DNA of 20,475 nt from a virus, in IMG/VR virus record IMGVR_UViG_3300032308_000947, positions 1 through 20,475 of that record; one strand, given 5' to 3'. Below, one piece after another: positions 5,674 through 11,751 of the stretch. Under the pieces are notes generated by a model. That model was not told the origin of the DNA. It did not search any database and saw only the letters and a list, made by a program, of their open reading frames with translations. Every line of letters begins with the position of its first letter. Within the stretch, counting starts at the first letter, position 1. Made by a program: the position numbers and the translations under genes.

Positions 5674-6131
5674 GTAGAAGTCAAGAATTTTCTCACGGAG
5701 TCTGGAAACAAGAGCCGTTAATTCATACACCCAGAGAATTAACTCATCTTGCAAAAAGCCTTACATCTGATAGCCATCCTGATTTAGGAACTGGAAGTCC
5801 GTTTAACACTAATGAGTTAGGGTATCTTGCTGGAGATAAATGGTCTGCAGAAGGAGAGTGTGACAAGGCTTGTCGTATGGTGCATGACTATCTTCCTCAC
5901 GGTTCTCATGTAAAAGAGTATCGAGATTCAAATGCTAATAATTATCAATTTGGAAATCACTATGTGCACCATGTTCCTACTACTGAAGGTATGCACGTAG
6001 TTGATTACACGCATCGTCAATTTAATGCACGGGCTAAATTTCCAGTAATTGAACCTCAAGAAAAATTTGAAGCACGTAAATCAATGCAACGATTCTCTAA
6101 AAATCGAGATGTGGATTACCGAGTTTTATGA
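5670..6131 (+). CDS. Papain-like Cys-His-Asp protein 1 (putative protease/amidase effector)
   Basis: A 153-residue protein. GECDKACRMVHDYL (residues 61-74) gives a nucleophile candidate, Cys64, at the start of a helix; FGNHYVHHV (94-102) gives His97; MHVVDYTHRQF (108-118) gives Asp112. Spacing and the G-x-C-x2-A ... H-[YW] ... [VL]D-x-T-x2-QF pattern match the gene at 6637-6993, so the two share a fold. This order is that of papain-like or transglutaminase/glutaminase-like enzymes. Whether it cleaves peptides or deamidates is not decidable. The N-terminus reads MSRSQEFSHGVW, close to the C-terminal QFSHGVEW of the gene at 16421. ATGA overlaps on both sides. Confidence 0.55.
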   Translation: MSRSQEFSHGVWKQEPLIHTPRELTHLAKSLTSDSHPDLGTGSPFNTNELGYLAGDKWSAEGECDKACRMVHDYLPHGSHVKEYRDSNANNYQFGNHYVHHVPTTEGMHVVDYTHRQFNARAKFPVIEPQEKFEARKSMQRFSKNRDVDYRVL

Positions 6132-6640
6132 ATAATTTAAATCAAAAACAATTCCATGTTCCTGTTCCTGATAATGTTCAAGTAAGAAAAGCAGGTGGCA
6201 AGGGTCATCTTGAAGGAGATCCGTCAGAGAGTGCTACTGGCATGGTTAGGACTGAGCGCTTAATTCCTTTAATGGAACACAGACGTCTTGGTTCTGATGC
6301 TCAGCCTTCTAGTTCTAAAGTTATTGCTGGAATTAGAGGAGACATTAAAAGTGGCAAAGGTATTAACAATCCAATTATGGTTGCATATGATCATTCTAAT
6401 AAGTGGGGCGTTGTTGGAGAGGGTCACCATAGATTAGAGGCTGCAATGGCAGAGGGCGTCTCCCATGTGCCAGTAACAGTTTATCGTCAGCCAGGATTAG
6501 GTGAACGAAAAGAAAACTTCTTAGGTAATCACTTAGCAATGACTACTAACTTTACTGATAAAGGAAGTTACGAAGATCGTATGGGCAAAGAGTATGTTCC
6601 TACTAATATTCACCCTGGACACTTTAAGCAGTTTCAATGA
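6128..6640 (+). CDS. ParB/Srx-fold nucleotide-binding domain protein
   Basis: A 170-residue protein beginning MNNLNQKQFH, a variant of the cassette leader. Residues 63-117 fit a ParB/sulfiredoxin-like domain: IRGDIKSGKGINNPIMVAYD, then VVGEGHHRLEAA (Gly97, Glu98, His100-His101-Arg102) and GVSHVPVTVY. In this fold the G-E-G-[HN]-H/R-R box binds nucleotide phosphates (CTP in ParB, ATP in sulfiredoxin and some phage kinases). There is no DNA-binding helix-turn-helix, so it is not a partition ParB. About 50 polar residues follow, ending GHFKQFQ. The activity is unknown; nuclease, kinase or CTPase are all known from this fold. Confidence 0.75.
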   Translation: MNNLNQKQFHVPVPDNVQVRKAGGKGHLEGDPSESATGMVRTERLIPLMEHRRLGSDAQPSSSKVIAGIRGDIKSGKGINNPIMVAYDHSNKWGVVGEGHHRLEAAMAEGVSHVPVTVYRQPGLGERKENFLGNHLAMTTNFTDKGSYEDRMGKEYVPTNIHPGHFKQFQ

Positions 6641-6993
6641 ACAATTACGATCATCAAATAGTTTCTAATGTTAGAGAGCATCTAACTGATGACTTACGTA
6701 GTGCAAAGTTTCGTGGACACGAGTGCAAGACCGCTGGACATTGCTACGTCGCCAGTGAGGCGGTCTATCACGCACTTGGTGGTAAGGCTGCTGGATATAC
6801 TCCAATGCAGATTAAGCATGAAGGAAATAGTCACTGGTTCTTAAAGCATTCATCAGGAAAGATACTTGATGCAACCTCAGATCAATTCGCAACTGCAGTT
6901 CCTTATGAGAAAGCCAAGGGAAGAGGCTTCCTCACTAAGGAGCCATCTAGACGTGCAAAGACATTAATGAGTCGTCTGGAATCGAATCCTTAA
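6637..6993 (+). CDS. Papain-like Cys-His-Asp protein 2
   Basis: A 118-residue protein. GHCYVASEAVYHALGG (residues 34-49) provides Cys36, NSHWFLKH provides His66, and GKILDATSDQF (74-84) provides Asp78; the order and local pattern match a papain/transglutaminase-like catalytic triad and the gene at 5670. After the triad, VPYEKAKGRGFLTKEPSRRA is typical of a small phage family I recognise only by pattern, not by name. It starts within the previous stop (ATGA). Its last 47 bases overlap the end of the convergent gene on the minus strand. Confidence 0.6.
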   Translation: MNNYDHQIVSNVREHLTDDLRSAKFRGHECKTAGHCYVASEAVYHALGGKAAGYTPMQIKHEGNSHWFLKHSSGKILDATSDQFATAVPYEKAKGRGFLTKEPSRRAKTLMSRLESNP

Positions 6994-7480
6994 ACTGATC
7001 TACTGGAACTCTCCAACAAGTTCCTGATTTTTCTTGCGACCACCACTCATCTTTCTGACACTCTGATACTGGTAGCCAGCCATATATCTCTACTGAAGAA
7101 AAGTACTCTAGGTCGTAAATTCTAGTACCAACAATTATGGCGTTCTTATTTACATCTTTACTCCATACAGGGATAGCATCCTTTGTTCTAACACAACGAA
7201 CCTCAATATTTTGTCCAACATCTGGGTGATCTATACGGTTCTTATGCTCTTCATTTGTATACCAAGGAACTGTCCACGGCATTTTATAAAGTTTGGCAAC
7301 CGCATACTCTGCAACATTTGATCTGATGTTTGCGTTTAACTCATACTCTAGCCAACCTTGGCGTTTGCCTTCAGCATAGTTAGGGCGATCTTCGCTGCCC
7401 CACTTCATTAACCAGCGTTCCATGCCCAACTGGGCACAGACTCGAATTTCATCTTTTGTTAATTTAACAATCTTTGTCAT
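6947..7480 (-). CDS. PD-(D/E)XK nuclease-like protein
   Basis: A 177-residue protein. Residues 53-95 suggest a restriction-endonuclease-like core: helix RSNVAEYAVAKLY with Glu58, then HPDVGQNIEVRCVR with Asp87 and E93-V-R95, equivalent to the D...ExK catalytic strand with Lys replaced by Arg. Next, DVNKNAIIVGTRIYD and SSVEIYGWLPVSE (about 128-140) match the following strands seen in phage proteins of this type. The C-terminus (CWRVPVDQFKD) looks like the conserved end of the fold. A good ribosome-binding site (aaaagggg) lies before the ATG. It is cotranscribed with the upstream paralogue gene, 16 nt away, and ends inside the convergent gene. Confidence 0.55.
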   Translation of the reverse strand: MTKIVKLTKDEIRVCAQLGMERWLMKWGSEDRPNYAEGKRQGWLEYELNANIRSNVAEYAVAKLYKMPWTVPWYTNEEHKNRIDHPDVGQNIEVRCVRTKDAIPVWSKDVNKNAIIVGTRIYDLEYFSSVEIYGWLPVSECQKDEWWSQEKSGTCWRVPVDQFKDSIPDDSLMSLHV

Positions 7481-7496
7481 TTGTTATCCCCTTTTA

Positions 7497-8237
7497 TTAT
7501 TTATATGACTTTTTAGACCAATGATTTCTTACATAATTGTTAATAAGATTTTTATTAAAATTTTTATCTTCAAGTTTTTCATATTCACCATTTTTTAAAT
7601 AATTAAACTCTGTTTTCCAATTATCTCGTTTAAATGGAGTTAATTGAATTAAAGGAGTTCCTGCTTCAATAACTCCTTCAAATCCTTCCTTTATCCACAT
7701 TGGAGGAATTATTTCTAACTGACTTTTATCACTATCAATAATTGCTGGTATTGCATAAAGTGGCAAATCTTTATAACCAAAAGGTGAAGTTACTAGTACA
7801 GAATAACCATTTGGTGTATGAGGAATCCATGTATTTATATATTTAAACACAATGTTTGAATATCCTAATGGAGCAGGTATTTGTCTTGAACTGAATCCAT
7901 GTTGAGTAAATATACCTAAAGGATACTGTACTCTCCAAGTTATTCTAGGAAAATAATTAGAATTTTCATCTTTAATTTGTCTTACTTGGACATCAGCCCA
8001 TAGAGTAATAATATAACCAGAGACTAAAGCATCTAACATTGGAGTACATTTTTTAAAGGTTGCGTTAGCCTCTTTATTTTCAACTATTAAAGACTTACCT
8101 TCTGGATTATAAGGAGTTACGTCATATGGGGTCATAGATTTCCACCATTGTGGAACCAAGGTGGATGCAGGGACTGGTTTATTTTGAACAGCCCATCCAT
8201 ATTCATCTCTAGCAGTAAAAGTTATAGTATTAGTCAT
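7497..8237 (-). CDS. Conserved phage protein, paralogue B (related to 1278-1955)
   Basis: A 246-residue protein homologous to the plus-strand product at 1278-1955 throughout: PQWWKSMTPY, CTPMLDALVSGYIITLWADV, PAPLGYSNIV, NGYSVLVTSPFGYKDLPLYA, IPAIIDSD, and the C-terminal WIKEGFEGVIEAGTPLIQLT then PFKRDNWK. It is about 20 residues longer, mostly at the N-terminus and in a loop after the central tryptophan. DNA similarity is much lower than protein similarity, so the duplication is old or the copies were acquired separately. A TAGATT box ends 6 nt before its ATG and no ribosome-binding site is present. The function is unknown. Confidence 0.7.
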   Translation of the reverse strand: MTNTITFTARDEYGWAVQNKPVPASTLVPQWWKSMTPYDVTPYNPEGKSLIVENKEANATFKKCTPMLDALVSGYIITLWADVQVRQIKDENSNYFPRITWRVQYPLGIFTQHGFSSRQIPAPLGYSNIVFKYINTWIPHTPNGYSVLVTSPFGYKDLPLYAIPAIIDSDKSQLEIIPPMWIKEGFEGVIEAGTPLIQLTPFKRDNWKTEFNYLKNGEYEKLEDKNFNKNLINNYVRNHWSKKSYK

Positions 8238-8243
8238 GTTAGA

Positions 8244-8249
8244 AATCTA
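8244..8249 (-). promoter_or_regulatory. Candidate extended -10 box, leaderless start at 8237
   Basis: Read on the minus strand, the sequence is TGC-TAGATT, an extended -10 element, followed by 6 nt (tctaac) and the ATG at 8237. No Shine-Dalgarno precedes the ATG. The spacing equals that at 10913 and 12112. Confidence 0.5.
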
Positions 8250-8275
8250 GCATACCTGTCTTATTCTAGGAAATA

Positions 8276-8281
8276 TAGGGT
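8276..8281 (+). promoter_or_regulatory. Candidate -10 box for the endolysin transcript
   Basis: TATAGGGTATTCTATGAG resembles the TATAGGGT segment at 359-366. Transcription would start near 8288, leaving about 20 nt of leader with a strong Shine-Dalgarno (aaaggag, 8298-8304) before the endolysin ATG at 8309. No -35 match is evident. Confidence 0.4.
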
Positions 8282-8308
8282 ATTCTATGAGTTTACGAAA
8301 GGAGCCAG

Positions 8309-9049
8309 ATGGCAGACAAAGGCACAGCAGCAGCAATTATTGAGGTTGCAGAAAAAGAAGTTGGCACTATTGAAGGTCCAAAAGATAATGAGACTAAGTA
8401 TGGCAAATTTACTAAGGCAGACTTTTTACCTTGGTGTGGCTCATTTGTTATGTGGTGTGCAAATCAGGCAGGTGTAAAGGTTCCTAATACCGTTTCAACT
8501 GTGGCTGGCGCAACTGCGTTTAGAAAGATGGGCACCTGGGTAGATGCAAAGGATGCCTCTCCAAAACCAGGAGACATAGCCTATTTTGATTTTCCAGGAG
8601 ATGGTGTAGATAGAATTTCTCACGTAGGTATTGTTGTATCTAACAATGGAGATGGAACAGTTACCTGTATTGAAGGTAATACCGCAGGAAATGCAAAAGG
8701 TGATCAACGTAATGGTGGAGAAGTTTGTAAAAAGGTTCGTGGGTATATACCTAATAAGAAGAAGGTCATGGTATCTGTTGTTGGGTTTGGTCGGCCAAAC
8801 TATGTTGGCAACGAAGTTGAAGCAAGTGTCCCTGTCATAGAGGCACCACCTTTCCCAGGAACTGTTAAACCTGGAAGTAAAGGCAACAGCGTTAAGGTTG
8901 TTCAACGTGCTCTTGGATTAGTGGCTGATGGAGACTATGGTCCAGCCACAAAGAAGGCTGTAATCGCATTTCAAGATAACCATAAGATTTTGGACTCTAA
9001 CGGCATTGTTGGTCCTAAGACTTGGGCAGAATTGGTCAAATTCCTATAA
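8309..9049 (+). CDS. Endolysin: CHAP-type amidase/endopeptidase with peptidoglycan-binding domain
   Basis: A 246-residue two-domain lysin. Residues 1-155 form a CHAP (NlpC/P60-like) domain: PWCGSFVMWCANQAG with nucleophile Cys43, KPGDIAYFDF, ISHVGIVVS with His105, and TCIEGNT with Glu122 as the probable third residue. A Pro-rich linker (about 165-182) leads to a peptidoglycan-binding type 1 domain (about 183-246): KPGSKGNSVKVVQRALGL, DGDYGPATKKAVIAFQ, GIVGPKTWAEL. It cuts the cell wall at the end of infection. There is no signal peptide, so release depends on a holin. The start is fixed by a perfect Shine-Dalgarno, aaaggag, 4 nt before the ATG. A terminator-like hairpin follows. Confidence 0.93.
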   Translation: MADKGTAAAIIEVAEKEVGTIEGPKDNETKYGKFTKADFLPWCGSFVMWCANQAGVKVPNTVSTVAGATAFRKMGTWVDAKDASPKPGDIAYFDFPGDGVDRISHVGIVVSNNGDGTVTCIEGNTAGNAKGDQRNGGEVCKKVRGYIPNKKKVMVSVVGFGRPNYVGNEVEASVPVIEAPPFPGTVKPGSKGNSVKVVQRALGLVADGDYGPATKKAVIAFQDNHKILDSNGIVGPKTWAELVKFL

Positions 9050-9069
9050 ATCGGACAAATTACCCCTAT

Positions 9070-9105
9070 AGCCCTCTAAGAACCTTCTGGTATTCTTGGG
9101 GGGCT
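9070..9105 (+). terminator. Rho-independent terminator-like hairpin after the endolysin
   Basis: A 13-bp stem, agccctctaagaa (9070-9082) with ttcttggggggct (9093-9105), includes two G:U pairs and closes a 10-nt loop. The T tract that follows is short (ttcta), so termination may be partial. It separates the endolysin from the proteasome-like gene. Confidence 0.65.
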
Positions 9106-9126
9106 TTCTACTGAAGGGGGTGCCCA

Positions 9127-9672
9127 ATGACAACCATCATCGGAGTACAGTACGAAGACCGATGCATCTTGTTAGCAGACAATCAAGTAACAGATGAAAG
9201 TGGTCGTATCTATCGACATCCACAAATGGCAAAAATTAACGAACGTGGTGATTTTATAATTGCTGGTTCTGGAGAAGTATCTCCCTGTGATATTGCTCAA
9301 CACATTTGGAATCCGCCAAAATTAACCGCCAAAGATGCAAAAGATATCTATCACTTCATGATTGCAAAGGCAATGCCTTCCTTTAGGAAATGTCTAACTG
9401 AAAATGGATATGATTTTAACGAGGACCATGACAAATCTAAAGAAGGATTAAGGTTTCAATTTTTAATGGCTGTTGGTGGCGAGATCTTTGATATTGACCA
9501 AGATCTTTCGGTAATGAGAAGTATGGATGGCAAATATGCTGTTGGTTCTGGGGCTACCTATGCCTTGGGTGCGTTACATGCTGGAGTTAAACCAATGAAG
9601 GCTATGGAAATTGCTGCAAAACTTACAGCCTTTACTTCAGGTCCATACATTGAAAAGGAACAACTTAAGTAA
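9127..9672 (+). CDS. Proteasome beta / HslV-like Ntn-hydrolase
   Basis: A 181-residue protein resembling the proteasome-type N-terminal-nucleophile hydrolase fold. After Met, TTIIGVQYEDRCILLADNQVT would expose Thr2 as nucleophile once Met is removed; an Asp follows at the position of Asp17 (ADN), then a Lys in MAKINERGDFIIAGSGE near the position of Lys33 and the G-S-G loop. YAVGSGATYALGALHAG (about 139-155) matches the GSG loop and following helix of proteasome beta subunits, and the C-terminus (MEIAAKLTAFTSGPYIE) matches the next helix-strand. No ATPase partner is in the window. Roles could be phage-protein maturation or host protein degradation. A strong purine-rich site (gaaggggg) precedes the ATG. 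Confidence 0.82.
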   Translation: MTTIIGVQYEDRCILLADNQVTDESGRIYRHPQMAKINERGDFIIAGSGEVSPCDIAQHIWNPPKLTAKDAKDIYHFMIAKAMPSFRKCLTENGYDFNEDHDKSKEGLRFQFLMAVGGEIFDIDQDLSVMRSMDGKYAVGSGATYALGALHAGVKPMKAMEIAAKLTAFTSGPYIEKEQLK

Positions 9673-9705
9673 CTTTTGTAGGATTATTACACTTTATAAA
9701 AGTTA
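9670..9705 (+). terminator. AT-rich hairpin at the end of the proteasome-like gene
   Basis: taacttttgta (9670-9680) pairs with tataaaagtta (9695-9705), an 11-bp stem with one G:U pair and a 14-nt loop. The stop codon lies within the 5' arm. No T run follows, so termination is possible but not convincing; an mRNA 3'-end stabilising role is equally possible. Confidence 0.4.
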
Positions 9706-9880
9706 CTCCTGATATAAACATAGACATGTATTAAAATAACAACGTCTATTGTAGATACTGTTCTTTTACTATTTTTAACACTTTCAACAACATTTCGACT
9801 CCTTCAGTGTCTTATTAGATGTAAGAAGATAAGGTATTTAAAGACTCCATCGTGAGCCTATTTTAAGGAGACACAACTAA
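9706..9880. other. Non-coding region upstream of the secreted protein gene
   Basis: About 175 AT-rich bases with no convincing ORF on either strand. The right end has a good ribosome-binding site (ttaaggag, 9862-9869) for the GTG at 9881. TAAGGT (9830-9835) is a weak -10 candidate without a matching -35. It is one of the longest non-coding gaps in the window, consistent with a separate promoter for the downstream gene. Confidence 0.5.
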
Positions 9881-10843
9881 GTGATATCACTGAAAAAAAT
9901 CGCACTTGTCTGTGCTGCAGCATTGACAAGCACAGTTCTTTTAGTTCCATCAGCAAATGCAAATGTATTAACTCTAACCGTTAATGGTTCAGCAGCAACT
10001 GGAGGCACAGCAGCAACTGCTCCTATAGCACTTCCTGTTCCAGCAGATAACAGCGTTGATTTAGCAGATGCATTAAAGATTGCTGTAACAGGTTTAGATA
10101 CTGGTACAGTTGTTACTGCTGTTGCTACAAATGCAACATTAGTGCCAGCCGTAGCAACTTCTACTGCTCCAGTTACTGCATCCTCTGGAACTGCAAGTCT
10201 TTCTATTAGTACAGGAACTGGCACCACTGCTGATATTTTTGTTTATACAAAAACAACTGCAGTAGGATCTGTTGCTGTAACTATCCGTGGAAATACAACT
10301 ACATACTACGTGCAAGGAACTGCTGGTGCTCTTAATGCAATTGCACTAACCGCACCTGATTCAGCAGCGGCTGGAAGTACTCAATCATTAAAGGTAACTG
10401 GATACGATGTATTTGGAAACTTAAAAGGTGGAGCATCTATCAATGCTGTTGTAAGCAATGGGTCTACAGCCTCTGCAACTACTTTAACAACTGACACTGT
10501 TACAGCAACTAACGGAACTAAGACATTTGATGTTGTAATTCCAGCAGCAGGTCAAGTTACTGTAATTGTTTATGCAACTGTTGCTACTGCAATTGCTGGC
10601 ATGTCAACTCCTGTTGGATCAGTTAGCAAAAACATTGCTATTCGTGATCTTGCAGGTGAGTTAGCAGCAGTCCAAGCAGCACTTGCAGCAGAGAAGGTTG
10701 GTCGTGCCGCTGATAAAGCAGCCTATGACTCAGCCACCGCAACTGCTACTAAGCAGATTGCTGATCTAAATGCAGCAATTGCAAGTCTAAAAGCCTTGTA
10801 TAACAAGTTGGCTAAGAAGTACAAATTAAAGACTATTAAGTAG
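9881..10843 (+). CDS. Secreted Ala/Thr/Val-rich surface-type protein with coiled-coil C-terminus
   Basis: A 320-residue protein with a GTG start supported by ttaaggag. Residues 1-27 form a clear Sec signal peptide: KK at positions 5-6, a hydrophobic core ALVCAAALTSTVLLV, and an A-x-A site (ANA) before NVLTLTVNG. Residues 28-255 are beta-rich Ala/Thr/Val/Gly repeats resembling bacterial Ig-like domains. Residues 256-308 form a coiled coil (LAGELAAVQAALAAEKVGRA, later IADLNAAIASLKALYNKLAK), and the end is basic (KYKLKTIK). This plan is that of an actinobacterial cell-surface protein rather than a virion protein. It may be a host-derived moron altering the cell surface, or a fibre. No anchor or LPXTG motif is present. 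Confidence 0.75.
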   Translation: MISLKKIALVCAAALTSTVLLVPSANANVLTLTVNGSAATGGTAATAPIALPVPADNSVDLADALKIAVTGLDTGTVVTAVATNATLVPAVATSTAPVTASSGTASLSISTGTGTTADIFVYTKTTAVGSVAVTIRGNTTTYYVQGTAGALNAIALTAPDSAAAGSTQSLKVTGYDVFGNLKGGASINAVVSNGSTASATTLTTDTVTATNGTKTFDVVIPAAGQVTVIVYATVATAIAGMSTPVGSVSKNIAIRDLAGELAAVQAALAAEKVGRAADKAAYDSATATATKQIADLNAAIASLKALYNKLAKKYKLKTIK

Positions 10844-10912
10844 TATTCCCCTACAACTTAATATGAGCCTCCTGAGCATGAGGACGCAAAAACTGCTCAC
10901 CTAAACTTATGG

Positions 10913-10918
10913 TAAGAT
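10913..10918 (+). promoter_or_regulatory. -10 box, leaderless start at 10925
   Basis: TAAGAT is separated from the ATG at 10925 by exactly 6 nt (ttgagt), so the predicted start point falls on the A of the ATG. No Shine-Dalgarno is present. Confidence 0.5.
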
Positions 10919-10924
10919 TTGAGT

Positions 10925-11188
10925 ATGTCTAAGACTCAAGATAAAAAAAAACAAAGAAAAGAAGAACATGCCGAATTCCTGTGGAATCAGGCTCAATTAA
11001 AATCAGCCCTGATTAAAAATCAATTAGACATTGCTGTCCAAACCTTTAAAGAACTAAGTGGAGAAATGACTGAAGAACAAGTTAAAGCAACTGAAGAACA
11101 GACTCAAATTCAATATAAACGCATTGAAGAGTACCTAATGAGCGAAAAAGAGAAGTATTTAGAAAGACTAGGCATCCAACAGGACTGA
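10925..11188 (+). CDS. Helical charged protein, unknown
   Basis: An 87-residue protein, MSKTQDKKKQRKEEHAEFLW onwards. It is almost entirely helical and highly charged, with long stretches such as QLDIAVQTFKELSGEMTEEQ. There are no Cys residues, signal or membrane segments. In-frame TTG at 10919 is possible but ATG 10925 fits the leaderless promoter. It may be a coiled-coil adaptor or scaffold; no family is recognised. The lipoprotein gene follows after 10 nt. Confidence 0.65.
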   Translation: MSKTQDKKKQRKEEHAEFLWNQAQLKSALIKNQLDIAVQTFKELSGEMTEEQVKATEEQTQIQYKRIEEYLMSEKEKYLERLGIQQD

Positions 11189-11198
11189 TAATTGGTCT

Positions 11199-11399
11199 AT
11201 GTTAAAAAAAGTATTCTTTACAATGATTCTGACCGCCCTTCTTTCAAGTTGTGGTTATGATGGGCACTTCAGGTATCCTTGTCAAGATCCTGCAAATTGG
11301 GAAAATGCAGAATGCAAACCACCAATCTGTACAGCCAACGGGGCATGTCCAGAAGATCTAGTTGGTCAAAAAGAACCAGAAGGAACACAAAATGGCTAA
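11199..11399 (+). CDS. Small phage lipoprotein
   Basis: A 66-residue protein with a lipoprotein signal: MLKKVFFTMILTALLSSC, where LSSC (residues 15-18) is the lipobox and Cys18 would be lipidated. The mature part is short and Cys/Pro-rich: PCQDPANWENAECKPPIC, then ANGACPEDLVG, probably with two disulfides. I recall similar PCQDPxNW...CxPPIC lipoproteins from marine phages, next to a two-helix membrane protein as here. A role in lysis (spanin-like) or superinfection exclusion is possible but unproven, and a Gram-positive-type host would not need a spanin. The next gene starts 8 nt before its stop. Confidence 0.75.
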   Translation: MLKKVFFTMILTALLSSCGYDGHFRYPCQDPANWENAECKPPICTANGACPEDLVGQKEPEGTQNG

Positions 11400-11751
11400 A
11401 GAAAGATTAACACCTCAAGATTTAGATGCAAGATTAAAGTTTATTTTAGGTATTACATTAGGTTCTATTTTGTTTATAACCGCTGTTGGAATTATGTATG
11501 CCCTTATATTTGTTACACAACCAATTACTGGACAATCTGAAAATGATAAGATGTTCTTTAATGTGTTAGGCAGTGTTGCAACTTTTATTACAGGAACACT
11601 TGCTGGTCTTCTTATTGGCAGTAGTAACTCTAATGCAGCGATTACTCCTGTAAACGATATTGTTACTGAAGTTACACCTAGTGTTGCTGAAGTTAAAGCA
11701 GTTACAGAAGAAGTTCCTGCAGCAAAGTTAGACGATCCTAACTACAACTAA
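11392..11751 (+). CDS. Two-helix membrane protein (holin-like candidate)
   Basis: A 119-residue protein from ATG 11392 (MAKERLTPQDLDARLKF), chosen for its gaagga ribosome-binding site; an upstream in-frame ATG at 11362 would overlap the lipoprotein much further. It has two transmembrane segments, about residues 17-41 (ILGITLGSILFITAVGIMYA) and 58-80 (GSVATFITGTLAGLLIG), with a polar loop and a long acidic C-terminal tail. The tandem lipoprotein plus membrane protein pair is seen in other aquatic phages. A holin role is plausible, but it is distant from the endolysin. Its end overlaps the convergent zinc-ribbon gene by 4 nt. Confidence 0.7.
   Translation: MAKERLTPQDLDARLKFILGITLGSILFITAVGIMYALIFVTQPITGQSENDKMFFNVLGSVATFITGTLAGLLIGSSNSNAAITPVNDIVTEVTPSVAEVKAVTEEVPAAKLDDPNYN

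Noticed and set aside
6128-6640. ParB partition protein of a plasmid-like prophage
   Set aside because: It lacks a helix-turn-helix domain, ParA and parS-like repeats; only the nucleotide-binding fold is present.
2537-6993. Toxin-antitoxin or polymorphic toxin locus
   Set aside because: No immunity or antitoxin-like partner genes alternate with the effectors, and all genes lie in one coupled phage operon with a shared leader.
10844-10912. Terminator hairpin after the secreted protein
   Set aside because: tgagc/gctca and cctc/gagg pairings are short and overlapping, with no T run, so a terminator was not called.
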